Of a stretch of 64,000 nucleotides of DNA, positions 34,814 to 44,406 are shown one piece after another; positions within the stretch are counted from its first letter, which is position 1, and each line of letters starts with the position of its first letter. A program made the translations under genes and the position numbers. This DNA comes from Stenotrophomonas nematodicola (lineage in GTDB: Bacteria > Pseudomonadota > Gammaproteobacteria > Xanthomonadales > Xanthomonadaceae): assembly GCF_009467805.1 (NCBI RefSeq), contig NZ_WIAY01000006.1, positions 124,001 through 188,000 on the forward strand, written 5' to 3'. The notes beneath the pieces are model-generated. The model was given only the letters and a program-made list of their open reading frames with translations. It made no database searches and was not told where the DNA came from.

Positions 34814-34978
34814 ATGAGCAAACTGCCCCTCAATCCCGGCGCCGACGTGGATGACCAGGACAAAGCGCACACCCCGGACAAGCTCCGGAACGATGACGCC
34901 ACGTGGAAAGACAAGGACATGCCTGAGGCGGACCACACCGCCAAACCGGAAGATTACGAGCGTCCGGCAAAGCCCTGA
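34814..34978 (+). CDS. Small hydrophilic disordered protein, 54 residues
   Basis: ATG 34814 has GGAGCG upstream. The product is rich in Asp, Lys, Pro and Glu (DVDDQDKAHTPDKL, AKPEDYERPAKP) with almost no hydrophobic residues. It is probably a disordered stress protein. It lies 40 bases before the DUF4126 gene on the same strand. No family recognised. Confidence 0.6.
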   Translation: MSKLPLNPGADVDDQDKAHTPDKLRNDDATWKDKDMPEADHTAKPEDYERPAKP

Positions 34979-35018
34979 GGGCCGGCTCCGGCGATTCCAC
35001 CCTATTCAGGAGAGCCAG

Positions 35019-35504
35019 ATGGCCTTGATCCATTCGATTCTGATGGGAGCCGTCGCGGGAATGCGCGCGATGACCCCTTTGGCAGCAGTGACCAATGCCG
35101 CGCGGAGCGGTAACTTGCCCGCCGACAACGGTGCCCCTCGCCTTCTGGCCAACAAGCTCGCCTCCGCAGGGATGCTCGCATTGGCAGGCGGAGAGCTCGT
35201 TGGTGACAAGATGAAAACGGCCCCCGACCGCATCGTTCCGGCAGGCATGGTTGCGCGCGTCGCTACCGGGCTCATTGCAGGCGCGGCGCTCGCTCCCCAT
35301 CGGCAGCGAAAGCTGGGCGCGCTTCTGGGTGCCGGCGCCGCCGTTGGTATGGCCTACGTCACCTTCAACCTGCGCATTCGGGCGATCGCCCGCTACGGTC
35401 AGCGCAGCACCGGCGCCGTGGAAGACGCCATTGCCGTGGGCAGTGCTGCCCTCATCACACAATGGGCTGCCGGGGGCGCCAAGCCAAGAGGACGTCGCGG
35501 ATGA
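35019..35504 (+). CDS. DUF4126-type membrane protein
   Basis: ATG 35019 has AGGAG upstream and gives 161 residues. The sequence starts ALIHSILMGAVAGMRAMTPLAA, then LASAGMLALAGGELVGDKM, then VATGLIAGAALAPHR and LGALLGAGAAVGMAYVTFNLR, giving glycine-rich hydrophobic helices as in DUF4126. Function is unknown; the family often occurs with stress genes. It overlaps the next start by four bases (ATGA). Confidence 0.75.
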   Translation: MALIHSILMGAVAGMRAMTPLAAVTNAARSGNLPADNGAPRLLANKLASAGMLALAGGELVGDKMKTAPDRIVPAGMVARVATGLIAGAALAPHRQRKLGALLGAGAAVGMAYVTFNLRIRAIARYGQRSTGAVEDAIAVGSAALITQWAAGGAKPRGRRG

Positions 35505-35887
35505 ACCTCAATGAGCCCACGTCCCTCGGTCGGCGGTGCTGGGCTATCGCCGAGGGTTACATCCCTGCGTGGAGCAACGGGCCGGAACCAGAGCTGCAAA
35601 GCCACGAGACCTGCTGCATCCTCAACACCGGTTCCACCGATGCGGCGATCACCCTGACCCTGTATTTCGAGGATCGCGACCCGCAGGGCCCTTACCGCTT
35701 CACCGTTCCCGCCCGGCGCACGTGTCACAAGCGCTTCAACGATCTTGAGGTGCCTGCCCCGGTGCCCCGTGGCGTGGGTTTTTCGTGCGTCATCGAATCG
35801 GACGATCCTATCGTCGTCCAGCACACGCGGCTTGATTCGCGCCAAGCCGAGAACAGCATCATGACGACCATCGCCTACCCGCTCTGA
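35501..35887 (+). CDS. ASRT-like protein (sensory-rhodopsin-transducer family)
   Basis: The ATG overlaps the DUF4126 stop. The 128 residues fit the ASRT (PF07100) family well: WAIAEGYIPAWSNGPEPELQSHET, ITLTLYFEDRDP, GPYRFTVPARRT, and DDPIVVQHTRLDSRQAENS near the end. In Anabaena this protein transmits signals from a rhodopsin, but most members, like this one, have no rhodopsin next to them and may bind ligands or DNA. A role in stress or envelope signalling is only a guess. Confidence 0.85.
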   Translation: MNLNEPTSLGRRCWAIAEGYIPAWSNGPEPELQSHETCCILNTGSTDAAITLTLYFEDRDPQGPYRFTVPARRTCHKRFNDLEVPAPVPRGVGFSCVIESDDPIVVQHTRLDSRQAENSIMTTIAYPL

Positions 35888-35995
35888 CCCTCCGGTCGAT
35901 CAGGCCCCTGCACATCGCATCGACACTACTGGGCCGCGACGTTTACCAGGGCGTCCGCACACTGACCTTTCCTCAACCCCATAGAGGCTCAGCCA

Positions 35996-36862
35996 ATGCC
36001 CGTGCCCAACTACCCGAAGCCGCCGTTCAAGGCGCAGCAGCAGTCGTTTCCCGGCAAAACCGACAAGCTCGACCCTCGGCCAGACCACGGTGAGGACAGC
36101 TACGTTGGTCACGGCTTGCTGAAAGGCAAGAAAGCGCTGATTACCGGCGGCGACAGCGGTATTGGTGCGGCAGTAGCCATTGCCTACGCCCGGGAAGGCG
36201 CCGATGTGGCTATCGCGTTCCTGGAGGGTGAAGAGAAGGACGCCGCCAGCATTGGGGCCCTCGTAGAAGAGGCGGGCCAGAAGGCCGTCCTGTGCCCCTG
36301 CGACATCAGCGACGACGCCCAGGCTGAAGCGCTCATCGAGCAGGTCACTCGCGAACTTGGGGGCCTGGACATTCTGGTCAACAACGCCGCGTATCAGCGC
36401 TACTACGAATCCTTCGATGACATCACGTTGGACGACTGGCGAAAGACGTTCGATACCAATGTGCATGCCGTCTTCAACCTGACCCGTCTGTGCGTGCCGC
36501 ACCTGCAGGACGGCGGCTCGGTCATCAACACCGCCTCGGTCAACTCCAAGAAGCCCACCCCGAACATCCTGCCCTACTCGGCCACCAAGGGCGCGGTGGC
36601 CAACCTCACCATCGGCCTGGCCGGTCTTCTCGCCGAGAAGGGCATCCGTGTTAACGCGGTATTGCCCGGCCCGATCTGGACGCCCTTCATTCCCGCCGGC
36701 ATGGCCGCGGAGGAAGTTGAGCAGTTCGGCAGCCAGACCCCGTTCGGTCGTCCCGGCCAGCCGGCCGAGCTCGCCTCGGCCTACGTGATGCTCGCTGCCG
36801 ACAGCGCGAGCTACACCTCCGGCGCACTGCTTACCGTCTCCGGCGGCGCGGTCACCCTGTAA
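35996..36862 (+). CDS. SDR-family oxidoreductase (YghA-like)
   Basis: A 288-residue classical short-chain dehydrogenase with an N-terminal 35-residue extension (PPFKAQQQSFPGKTDKLDP) typical of the YghA group. Motifs: TGGDSGIG (NADP-binding), NNAA, catalytic Ser in INTASVN, YSATKGA (Tyr-x-x-x-Lys). YghA-type proteins act on aldehydes/ketones, with unknown natural substrate. It is followed 33 bases later by a paralogue. Confidence 0.9.
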   Translation: MPVPNYPKPPFKAQQQSFPGKTDKLDPRPDHGEDSYVGHGLLKGKKALITGGDSGIGAAVAIAYAREGADVAIAFLEGEEKDAASIGALVEEAGQKAVLCPCDISDDAQAEALIEQVTRELGGLDILVNNAAYQRYYESFDDITLDDWRKTFDTNVHAVFNLTRLCVPHLQDGGSVINTASVNSKKPTPNILPYSATKGAVANLTIGLAGLLAEKGIRVNAVLPGPIWTPFIPAGMAAEEVEQFGSQTPFGRPGQPAELASAYVMLAADSASYTSGALLTVSGGAVTL

Positions 36863-36895
36863 GGCCTGTATCTCCCTCCTCCCCCAAGGATTCCA

Positions 36896-37795
36896 ATGAC
36901 TTCTCGCAACCAATACGACATGCAGAACCCGCTGACCCAGTTCCCACAGCCGACCTACCCGGCCCAGGTTCAAACCCCGCCCGGCACTGTTCATGAGCTC
37001 ACGCCGGCGGCTGACCATGGCGAGAAAAGCTACGTGGGCCTGGGGCGGATGAAGGGTCGCAAGGCGCTGGTGACCGGCGCCGACTCCGGCATCGGCCGCG
37101 CAGTGGCCATTGCCTTCGCGCGCGAGGGCGCCGACGTGGCACTGAACTACCTACCCGAAGAAGAAGACGACGCTGCCGAAGTGGTGGCGCTGATTGAAGC
37201 CGAAGGCCGCAAGGCGGTCGCCATCCCGGGTGACCTCCAGGACGAGCAGTTCTGCGGCGACTTGGTGGCGCAGGCGGTGAAGGGGCTGGGTGGACTGGAC
37301 GTGGTCGCCAACATCGCCGGCAAACAGTTGGCCGTGGAAAAGATCGAAGACCTCACCACCGAGCAATTCGACGCCACCTTCCGCACCAACGTGCACGCGC
37401 TGTTCTGGGTGTGCAAGGCTGCCCTGCCGCATTTGCCCGCCGGCGCCACCATCATCAACACCGCGTCCATCCAGGCCTATCAGCCATCGCCCAACCTGCT
37501 GGACTACGCCCCCACCAAGGCGGCCATCGTGAACTTCACCAAGGCCCTGGCCCAGCAGGTGGCCGAGCGCGGCATCCGCGTGAACGCGGTTGCTCCGGGT
37601 CCGATCTGGACGCCCTTGCAGCCTGCCGGCGGCCAACCGCCTGAGGCCATTCCGGAGTTCGGCTCGCAGACGCCGCTGAAGCGGGCGGGCCAGCCGGTGG
37701 AAATGGCGTCGGCCTACGTGCTGCTGGCCACCCAGGAGTCGAGCTACATCACCGGTGAGGTGATCGGCGCCACCGGCGGCATGCTGCTGCCGTGA
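36896..37795 (+). CDS. Second SDR-family oxidoreductase (YghA-like paralogue)
   Basis: A 299-residue paralogue of the preceding protein. It shares the N-terminal extension ([19 protein letters not shown]), [19 protein letters not shown] and YAPTKAA motifs and the C-terminal [21 protein letters not shown]. The cofactor-loop Asn-Ile-Ala-Gly replaces the usual Asn-Asn-Ala-Gly. The stop overlaps the GTG start of the GH15 gene, so the three form an operon. A different substrate from the first copy is likely. Confidence 0.9.
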   Translation: MTSRNQYDMQNPLTQFPQPTYPAQVQTPPGTVHELTPAADHGEKSYVGLGRMKGRKALVTGADSGIGRAVAIAFAREGADVALNYLPEEEDDAAEVVALIEAEGRKAVAIPGDLQDEQFCGDLVAQAVKGLGGLDVVANIAGKQLAVEKIEDLTTEQFDATFRTNVHALFWVCKAALPHLPAGATIINTASIQAYQPSPNLLDYAPTKAAIVNFTKALAQQVAERGIRVNAVAPGPIWTPLQPAGGQPPEAIPEFGSQTPLKRAGQPVEMASAYVLLATQESSYITGEVIGATGGMLLP

Positions 37796-39615
37796 CCGCT
37801 GGCTCCAGCGATGCCGATAGCGTGCCTGCCGAGCGCGACGCGGACGGGTATGCGCCCATCCACTCCTACGCCGCCATTGGCGATGGGCGCTCCAGTGCGC
37901 TCATCGCGCCGGATGGCAGCATCGACTGGTGGTGCGCCCCGTGCATGGACGCACCGCCCTTGCTCGACCGCCTGCTCGATGCCCCGGCCGGCGGTCGTTT
38001 TGTGCTCCAAGCCCGCGACGTTCAGCAGGTGCAGCGGCGCTACCGCGACAACAGCAACGTGTTGGAAACGCACGTCCGCACCGCCACCGGCCTCGCCCGG
38101 GTGACCGAGTCGCTCAACAGCGGCCCGGCCGGGCGGCTGCCTTGGTCCGAGCTGGCCCGCCGGTTGGAAGGCTTGGAGGGAGAGGTCACCTTCGATCTGC
38201 TCTACCAGCCGGGCACCCGGGCTGGGGCCTGCACGCCCTGGATGAGCGATACCCCAAACGGATGCGTCCATCACGCCGGCCCCGTGATGACGATGCTGCG
38301 CTATTCCGAACGCGTGCAGATCGGCAATTGCGATGACCGGGAACTCCGCGGCACCGTGACCCTTCGGCCCGGCGACCGGGAGATCATCGCGCTGCTCGCC
38401 TCTCAGGACGAAGTGCTCCCGGTTCCGCCTTTAGTGGATATCGATACCCGCATCGACCGCTCCGATCGGGAGTGGCGCCAGTGGGTGGACGACCTGCACT
38501 GCGACGCAAGCCGCCGCGCTGAAGTCATCCGATCGGCGCTGGCGCTCAAATTCCTTTGGTTTGCGCCCACCGGGGCCATCGCCGCGGCGGTGAGCGCTTC
38601 GCTGCCCGAGCGCATCGGCGGCGACAAGAACTGGGACTACCGCTACGCCTGGGTTCGCGATGCCGCATACGTCATCAAGACCTTCCTGCGCGTGGGTGCC
38701 CTGCCCGACGCCAAGGCCGGCTTCAGCTGGCTGATGACCACCATCGGTCGCCACCGTCCCGGGCTTGCGCCGTGCTACACCCTTCGCGGCGAGCGGGTCG
38801 AAGAGGAACGCTGTATCGATGTGCCGGGCTACCGCAACAGCCAACCGGTGCGCGTGGGTAATGCGGCCTCTGAGCAGCTGCAGACCTGCGCCTACGGCGA
38901 CGTATTGGAAATGGCCAGCCGGATGATCGAAGCCGGCCACATCCTCGACCCCACAACTGCCCGGCTCTTGTTCGAACTGGCTGACGAATGCGCCGACAGA
39001 TGGATGCGCAAGGACAGCGGCTTCTGGGAACTGGGCGACGCGCAGCACTACACGATGTCCAAGGTGGAATGCTGGATGGCGCTCCGCCGAGCCTGCGAAC
39101 TGGCCGAAGCTGGCCACATCACCACTGCCCGTCTGCCGCGCTGGCAGCGCGAGAAAGAGCGCATCCTGGACTGGATCGACGAGCACTGCTGGGATGAGGC
39201 AAAGCAGAGCTACGTGATGCATGCCGGCAGCGACCGGCTGGACGCGAGCCTGATGCTGGCGTCGCGCTTCGGCTTGGGCGAAGTGCGCCGGGAGCGTTTC
39301 ATCGCTACTCGGGAGGCCATGCGGCGCGAACTGTCAGATGAGAGCGGCGATCTGCTGTGGCGCTACAGCGGCATGCAGGACTGCGAAGGCACGTTCATCA
39401 GTTGCGCGTTTTGGATGGTGGAAGCCTACGGCCTGCTGGGGGAGGAAGAAGAAGCGGATCGCTTGTTCGGATCGTTACTGGCCCGCGTCCAGAACGACGT
39501 GGGCCTTATGCCAGAGATGTGGGATCCCCAAGCCGATGAAGGGCTGGGCAATACGCCGCAGGGCCTGAGCCACTTAGCCCTGGTGCACGCCGCTTATGCG
39601 ATAGATGGCGAATAA
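37792..39615 (+). CDS. GH15-family glycoside hydrolase (trehalase/glucoamylase-like)
   Basis: A 607-residue protein beginning with the GTG overlapping the SDR stop. The N-terminus [26 protein letters not shown] is the GH15 bacterial beta-sandwich start. The alpha/alpha-barrel follows ([33 protein letters not shown]), with the probable catalytic acids in the ELGD loop and the conserved DCEGTF region. Such enzymes act on trehalose or alpha-glucans. No signal peptide, so cytosolic. Coupling to two SDRs points to a carbohydrate stress response. Confidence 0.88.
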   Translation: MTAGSSDADSVPAERDADGYAPIHSYAAIGDGRSSALIAPDGSIDWWCAPCMDAPPLLDRLLDAPAGGRFVLQARDVQQVQRRYRDNSNVLETHVRTATGLARVTESLNSGPAGRLPWSELARRLEGLEGEVTFDLLYQPGTRAGACTPWMSDTPNGCVHHAGPVMTMLRYSERVQIGNCDDRELRGTVTLRPGDREIIALLASQDEVLPVPPLVDIDTRIDRSDREWRQWVDDLHCDASRRAEVIRSALALKFLWFAPTGAIAAAVSASLPERIGGDKNWDYRYAWVRDAAYVIKTFLRVGALPDAKAGFSWLMTTIGRHRPGLAPCYTLRGERVEEERCIDVPGYRNSQPVRVGNAASEQLQTCAYGDVLEMASRMIEAGHILDPTTARLLFELADECADRWMRKDSGFWELGDAQHYTMSKVECWMALRRACELAEAGHITTARLPRWQREKERILDWIDEHCWDEAKQSYVMHAGSDRLDASLMLASRFGLGEVRRERFIATREAMRRELSDESGDLLWRYSGMQDCEGTFISCAFWMVEAYGLLGEEEEADRLFGSLLARVQNDVGLMPEMWDPQADEGLGNTPQGLSHLALVHAAYAIDGE

Positions 39616-39690
39616 GCCGGACGGCGGACGTCTCGAAATGCGGTCTGAGGGATCCGAGCCCGTCATCGGCATCCCTATCCTAAGCGGCGG

Positions 39691-39716
39691 TGCAGCGTTG
39701 ACGGAACAACGCTGCG
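39691..39716. repeat. Perfect inverted repeat upstream of zinc-ribbon gene
   Basis: GCAGCGTT (39692-39699) and AACGCTGC (39708-39715) form an 8-bp perfect repeat around an 8-base loop. It lies 76 bases after the GH15 stop and 70 before the next ATG. No T-run follows, so it may be an operator or a factor-aided terminator. A second smaller palindrome (CCCGT/ACGGG) lies at about 39732-39742. Confidence 0.5.
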
Positions 39717-39785
39717 TCCCTTCACGACAACCCCGTCACGGGTTTCCCGAGATGCTCTGGTCAGTCCCTCTGTTCAGGAGCAACG

Positions 39786-40112
39786 ATGCCCACCTCAGCA
39801 TCTTTTGTCATTCGCTCCTTTGAAGCGAGCTATGCCTCTACTGGCGACGTAGAGCGAATCCTGGCGCTTACCGTCGAATGCAGTCATTGCAGCACGACCA
39901 CCGCGTCAACCCGTGGCTCCCTGATAGAGCTTCCGGGCGGCGCGCTTTTCCGCTGCGGCCAGTGTGGCTCGCATCACGCCGTCAGCAACGCGCGGCTCTC
40001 GGCTTTTGGGGAGCCTTCCAAGCGTTCCGCGCAGCACCCTTTGGCACCGAGAATACCGCTCAACCCAATGCTGCCAGTGTCCCATCGGGCTCTGGTCATC
40101 GAAACCAGGTAG
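39786..40112 (+). CDS. Small putative zinc-ribbon protein
   Basis: ATG with a good AGGAG five bases upstream. The 108-residue product has two CxxC pairs, ECSHC and RCGQCG, separated by GGALF, making a likely zinc ribbon. It resembles the protein at 51322 (ECLSC, DGATVVRCPRCG) in order and spacing. The C-terminal part is Pro/Ser-rich. Role unknown; likely a nucleic-acid or protein binder. Confidence 0.6.
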   Translation: MPTSASFVIRSFEASYASTGDVERILALTVECSHCSTTTASTRGSLIELPGGALFRCGQCGSHHAVSNARLSAFGEPSKRSAQHPLAPRIPLNPMLPVSHRALVIETR

Positions 40113-40163
40113 CAGCCTACGGACGTCGTGTCTTAGCCTTGGCCTTCGCCTCGACGTCCACCC

Positions 40164-40973
40164 TCACATTTCTGAGCCGCCCTTGGACGTCGCGTTCTTG
40201 TCCCCGTCGGACGGCGCGTCAGGTTCTTCTTTCTCTGCGTGAGCATGCCCGCCGCTCGGGTCCTCGATCTGGATGACCTTCCCCTTCTGCCACGCATCCG
40301 CCCCTGCATCGATGGGGGGCGCGGCGATATCGGCACGACGCTTCCGCTTGTCCTCACTACTGACCCCGAGCCGGGCGTCACGGGCAGCGACCATGGCTGG
40401 GTCCGCTTGGCCGTCTGCGGTGAACCCCATCATCAGCTGCGGCATGCCTCGGGGCAGGTCCTTGTCCAAGTCCGTGTGCCAGGTGTGCCAGGTCTTGCCA
40501 TACGTGTGGATGAGCTTCTCCATCAGTTCATGCTCGGCCACCTCGGGAATCCCTGGCGCAATGAGCTGACCCGATTTCACCTCTTGAACATGACTGTGCC
40601 ATAGCGCTTTTTCCTGCTCAGGAAGGCCTGCAAACAGCTTCTCACTGATGATGTATTCCACCCCCATCAGCTTGGCATCTTTCACGTTACCGTCGTAGAT
40701 CGTGCACTGGATGACATCCTCGTTGAGGATGGAGCAGTAGTGATGGGCTTCCATTTGGACCTTCATCTGGCCGTTGTAGAAATGGAACCCGTCCAGATAG
40801 GCGTTGATGGCGTCGACCGGAGGCCGGTCCTGCAGCACGGCCGCCCCGGTCTCGAGCGCTTTGGTCTTCGCGCTTTCTTCGGCCCCGGGCGCTTGGACGC
40901 TGGACTCTGTGTTCCCGCCCCCGCACGCAGACAGGGCAAGCGCGACGGCGACGCAAACGATGGATCGACGCAT
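40164..40973 (-). CDS. DUF1264 (oil-body-associated-like) lipoprotein
   Basis: ATG 40973 gives 269 residues with a lipobox LSACGGG. The body matches DUF1264: LDGFHFYNGQMKVQMEAHHYC, VIQCTIYDG, LMGVEYIIS, LPEQEKALWHSH, VQEVKSGQLIAPG and HTYGKTWHTWHTD. In plants relatives are oil-body-associated; in bacteria the role is unknown. The end is charged and disordered. It follows the ligD gene on the same strand by 42 bases, so they may share a transcript. Confidence 0.82.
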   Translation of the reverse strand: MRRSIVCVAVALALSACGGGNTESSVQAPGAEESAKTKALETGAAVLQDRPPVDAINAYLDGFHFYNGQMKVQMEAHHYCSILNEDVIQCTIYDGNVKDAKLMGVEYIISEKLFAGLPEQEKALWHSHVQEVKSGQLIAPGIPEVAEHELMEKLIHTYGKTWHTWHTDLDKDLPRGMPQLMMGFTADGQADPAMVAARDARLGVSSEDKRKRRADIAAPPIDAGADAWQKGKVIQIEDPSGGHAHAEKEEPDAPSDGDKNATSKGGSEM

Positions 40974-41014
40974 AGTGATTCCTCCTGAAAAGCGACGGCA
41001 GCTGGTGAGTGGGA

Positions 41015-43612
41015 TCAGTCGTCCTGTGCCCACCGTGCCAAGTTCTGTTGGATTGATTCGATACCTTCCCAAGGATCCTTGCGCCTGCGTTTGAGCTTGG
41101 CGGGCACGTCCTTCATGGTGAAGCTATCGGCCCGGGTGAGCTTCGACAGCTCGCTCCACGCGATGGGCATTGCCACGGGCGCGCCGGGCCTGCCTCGCAA
41201 GGAATAGGACGCCACGGCGGTAGCCCCTCGGCCGTTGCGCAGGTAGTCGACGAAGATGCGTTTGTTGCGCAGGCTTTTGGTCGACGTAGCCAAGAATCGC
41301 TGCGGCTCGGACTGTGCCAAAGCGTCTGCGAACCCATGGGCAAACCGCTTGGTCAGATCCCAATCGCATCCCGGATTCAACGGCACCACCACGTGCAAGC
41401 CTTTGCCTCCGGAAACGCGAAGGAAGGACTCCAGCTCCAACTGCTGAAGGAGCTTCCGAATGTCGGTTGCAGCTTTCTTGACCTCGGAGAACGGCACATC
41501 CGGGCCGGGGTCTAGATCGAACACCACGCGATCGGCCCGGTCGGGGGAATCGGCGTGGCTGCCCCAAGGGTGGAACTCCAAGGCGTTGAACTGCACAAGC
41601 TCCAAGAGGCTGGCAGCGTCTTCAACCACCAGGTAGTAGGCATTGATTCCACTGTCTTCCTTGAGCTTCACCGAACTGACCAACTCCAGACCCGCAGTGT
41701 GGTGTTTCTGGAAGAAGCACGGCCGGCCGGTCCCAGCTGGGCAGCGGATGATCGACAGTGGACGCCCAACGATCTCAGGCAGCAAATGGTCCATGACCGC
41801 GCTGTAGTAGTCCCACACCTCCTGCTTGGTGGCCTTGATGTCGGGAAAGATCACCTTGGAAGGGCTGGAGAGCTTTGGGGGAACCCGCTCTCCCGCATCC
41901 GCCCTGCCCTTGCTGTTCGTGGGTTTGACGGCGACACCGCGCTCGGGTTTGGTGACGGCTTGCTTCCCACGTTTGTTCGGCTTGGCAGATGTCACCCCGC
42001 CGCCGGAATCGTTGCTCCGATCCGAGTCCTTTAGATCGGCCACATCTTTGTCGGGCCGCACCGCTTTCAGCGACGCTTGGCGCAGCAATTGTTGCCCGCC
42101 AATGCCTCGGTAAAAGACCTCGACGACAAACCGGGGCGCAAACCAGGTGGCGGCCCGCAAGTCGGTCTCTGTCGTTGGGACATGTGCGGTGGGCTTCTTC
42201 CCGCCGGCCGTGCCGATCAGCGCCGTCAGCTCCCCGATCAGGGTGTCCGAAAACCCCGAGCCGACGCGCCCCACGTAGAGCCACCCATGCTTGGGGTCGG
42301 GCTTGGCCAGCAGCAACGATCCGAAACCAGTGCGGCTTCCTTTGGGTGCCGTGTAGCCGACCACGGCAAATTCGTCGCTGGCCAACTGCTTGGTCTTCTT
42401 CCAATCCTCGCCTCGGCCGCCGTGGTAGCCGCGATCGGCGCGCTTGGAGATGATGCCCTCGAAATGCTGCTCACCCGCCAAACGGTAGGCGGCCTCCCCA
42501 TCGCCGGCGATGTGCGAGCTCATGGCCAAATGGGTCGGGGCTCCCTTCAGGACGTCCTCCAACAGCGCCTTTCGTTCCAGCAGCGGCGCATCCGCGATGT
42601 CCACGCCATTGATATGCAGAAGATCAAAGAGCGCATACGACAGTGCACCTTGGCGCTCGCCAGATAGGGTGGCTTGAAGCAGATTAAAGTCTTCCTTCGT
42701 CCCACGCCCCGCGATCAACTCCCCGTCCAAGGCGGCGGACTTCAACCCCAAGGCAGCAATGGCGTCACGGATCTCCGGGATCTTGCTGGTCCATTCCAAC
42801 GCGTTGCGCGACCACAAGCGAACCTCGCCTTGCGCCACCGTGGCGAGGATCCGGTAGCCGTCCCATTTGATCTCGTGAACCCACCGGTCGCCCTTGGGTG
42901 GCAAGTCGCCCAGCTTGGCCAACTGGGGTTCGAACGGGCCCTGGGGGGCCTCGGCCTTTTTACTACTGGTGAGCGCTAACGCCCTCTTAGCCCAATCCAC
43001 GCGTCGAGCGGATTTTGCGACGGGGACCGCCTTGAGCCGCTTCTTGTCAGGCTTCCCGCTGCCGGCCCGTTTGAGGTCTGCGGCAGGGGGCGCGGCGACA
43101 TCCCCCAACAGGTCATCGGCCTCGACCTGGCTGGCGTAGGCATCGGCTTCCTTGAAGAGAAGCCACTGCGGTTGGCGCGCCGGCTTGCCGGACCGGACCA
43201 GGTGCCATCCGCCTTTGAGCTTGGATCCGAACAGTTCGAAGCGCAGATGCCCTTTGGCGAGTTGGGCCTCGGGATCCCCTTCGGTGGCCCAGACCCCGTG
43301 ATCAAACTGGGCGACGTGGCCCCCGCCATATTCGCCCTTGGGGATCTCGCCTTCGAAGCTGGCGTAGTCGACGGGATGATCTTCCACCTCAACGGCCATC
43401 CGCTTGACCTTCGGGTCGTAGCTTGGCCCTTTGGGCACGGCCCAACTCTTCAGCGCGTCACCGACCTGGAGGCGGAAGTCGTAGTGACGACGGCTGGCAT
43501 GATGCAACTGAACGACAAAAATGGCTCGCTGCCCGGGGGGTAGTGCCTTGCCGGGTTCGGGCTCCTTGGTCTTGCTAAAGCTGCGCTTGCGGCGGTATTC
43601 GGTGAGGGACAT
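41015..43612 (-). CDS. ligD: ATP-dependent DNA ligase LigD (non-homologous end joining)
   Basis: An 865-residue multi-domain enzyme. Residues 30-150 are the 3'-phosphoesterase domain (HHASRRHYDFRLQVG, HPVDYASFEGEIPKGEYGGG). Residues about 225-540 are the ligase, with nucleotidyl-Lys249 in EIKWDGYR and SAALDGELI. After a Lys-rich linker comes the primase-polymerase (IRCPAGTGRPCFFQKH, VVFDLDPGPD, SGGKGLHVVVPL) up to the C-terminus. It repairs double-strand breaks with Ku, encoded at 44597, mainly in stationary phase. All catalytic motifs are visible. Confidence 0.95.
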   Translation of the reverse strand: MSLTEYRRKRSFSKTKEPEPGKALPPGQRAIFVVQLHHASRRHYDFRLQVGDALKSWAVPKGPSYDPKVKRMAVEVEDHPVDYASFEGEIPKGEYGGGHVAQFDHGVWATEGDPEAQLAKGHLRFELFGSKLKGGWHLVRSGKPARQPQWLLFKEADAYASQVEADDLLGDVAAPPAADLKRAGSGKPDKKRLKAVPVAKSARRVDWAKRALALTSSKKAEAPQGPFEPQLAKLGDLPPKGDRWVHEIKWDGYRILATVAQGEVRLWSRNALEWTSKIPEIRDAIAALGLKSAALDGELIAGRGTKEDFNLLQATLSGERQGALSYALFDLLHINGVDIADAPLLERKALLEDVLKGAPTHLAMSSHIAGDGEAAYRLAGEQHFEGIISKRADRGYHGGRGEDWKKTKQLASDEFAVVGYTAPKGSRTGFGSLLLAKPDPKHGWLYVGRVGSGFSDTLIGELTALIGTAGGKKPTAHVPTTETDLRAATWFAPRFVVEVFYRGIGGQQLLRQASLKAVRPDKDVADLKDSDRSNDSGGGVTSAKPNKRGKQAVTKPERGVAVKPTNSKGRADAGERVPPKLSSPSKVIFPDIKATKQEVWDYYSAVMDHLLPEIVGRPLSIIRCPAGTGRPCFFQKHHTAGLELVSSVKLKEDSGINAYYLVVEDAASLLELVQFNALEFHPWGSHADSPDRADRVVFDLDPGPDVPFSEVKKAATDIRKLLQQLELESFLRVSGGKGLHVVVPLNPGCDWDLTKRFAHGFADALAQSEPQRFLATSTKSLRNKRIFVDYLRNGRGATAVASYSLRGRPGAPVAMPIAWSELSKLTRADSFTMKDVPAKLKRRRKDPWEGIESIQQNLARWAQDD

Positions 43613-43624
43613 GCCCCGCGCCCG

Positions 43625-43801
43625 TCACTTACCCAGGTGCTTACGAACCGCCGCCGAGGTCGGGCCAACGGCCTTGACCGCTTCCCTGAGCTGCGCAGCC
43701 GTGACGCCCAAGGCCTTCGTCCAATACTGGAGCTCGTAGTCCTCATTGACGTTGATGCGATCGCGATCGGATGATCCAGTCTTCTTTTTGTCGTCGCTCA
43801 T
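43625..43801 (-). CDS. DUF3606 small protein
   Basis: ATG 43801 with AAGGAG nine bases upstream. The 58-residue product (RDRINVNEDYELQYWTKALG, TAAQLREAVKAVGP) is a typical DUF3606 protein, a helical domain of unknown function. It lies immediately upstream of ligD (12 bases), so the two are probably co-expressed. Confidence 0.85.
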   Translation of the reverse strand: MSDDKKKTGSSDRDRINVNEDYELQYWTKALGVTAAQLREAVKAVGPTSAAVRKHLGK

Positions 43802-44127
43802 GGTGTTGTTACTCCTTGGCAAGTAGCCCGTTTCTAGCCCTGCGCCCGTCGGGTTCCCGTGAATTGACGTTGCCCACCCCTTCACACCTACTCCTCCGGC
43901 AGCCCGTCGCCACTTCGCTGCATCCATAAGGTCCTAGCTCGACTAGACACACCAGCAGGCAAGGCCGGGCAAGGGCACTGCTTAAAGGCTTGGTGAGCGT
44001 GGCACTTGCAGACGATCGACCAGTTCGGAGCAGAAGGCGGGGCATGCTCCGCGAAAAGATCTCGGGGAAGATGACTTTTCGGATGGAGCGATCTGGTCGC
44101 CGCAGGTTAATGCATCGCTTCCGAAAT
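43802..44127. other. Intergenic region, no gene seen
   Basis: About 325 bases between two minus-strand genes, presumably carrying the promoter of the DUF3606-ligD unit. No consensus promoter or repeat was identified. Confidence 0.4.
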
Positions 44128-44406
44128 TCAGCCCGCCTGGACTGTAGCAAGCATTCCGCTTACCCGCCTCGCCGCGCTTGGGGGGTCTAAGGCCACGCCA
44201 TGGATATAGACGAAGCAACCATCAAACTTCGCCGACGCTAGTTGCATCCCTTCCGCGCGAGACATCTCCCTCTTGAGGGCCTTCAGCCACCGCCTAGGCA
44301 CCGGGGCGTCAAACTCCACCACTACGCCAGCGCCTCCCACCTCAACCGGCACTGCTTCGACGCGCACGACTTTTGGCGTTGGAACAGGCTTAGATGTCGC
44401 GACCAT
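44128..44406 (-). CDS. Small unknown protein, copy 1 of a two-copy family
   Basis: ATG 44406 with GGAGGA upstream; 92 residues. It reads KVVRVEAVPVEVGGAGVVVEF, RRWLKALKREM, EGMQLASAKFDGCFVYIHG and AARRVSGMLA. This order matches the protein at 53789 (VLRIEVMDL, VAVVAQLD, GMEEVAVRLDGYWLFFVG, HNRVARLVA). The likely fold is a small alpha/beta unit. The gene lies between Ku and ligD, so co-regulation with NHEJ is possible. No family name known to me. Confidence 0.65.
   Translation of the reverse strand: MVATSKPVPTPKVVRVEAVPVEVGGAGVVVEFDAPVPRRWLKALKREMSRAEGMQLASAKFDGCFVYIHGVALDPPSAARRVSGMLATVQAG

Noticed and set aside
39605..39823. 72-residue frame after the GH15 gene
   Set aside because: Crosses the inverted repeat, overlaps the RBS and start of the better-supported zinc-ribbon gene, and lacks protein character.
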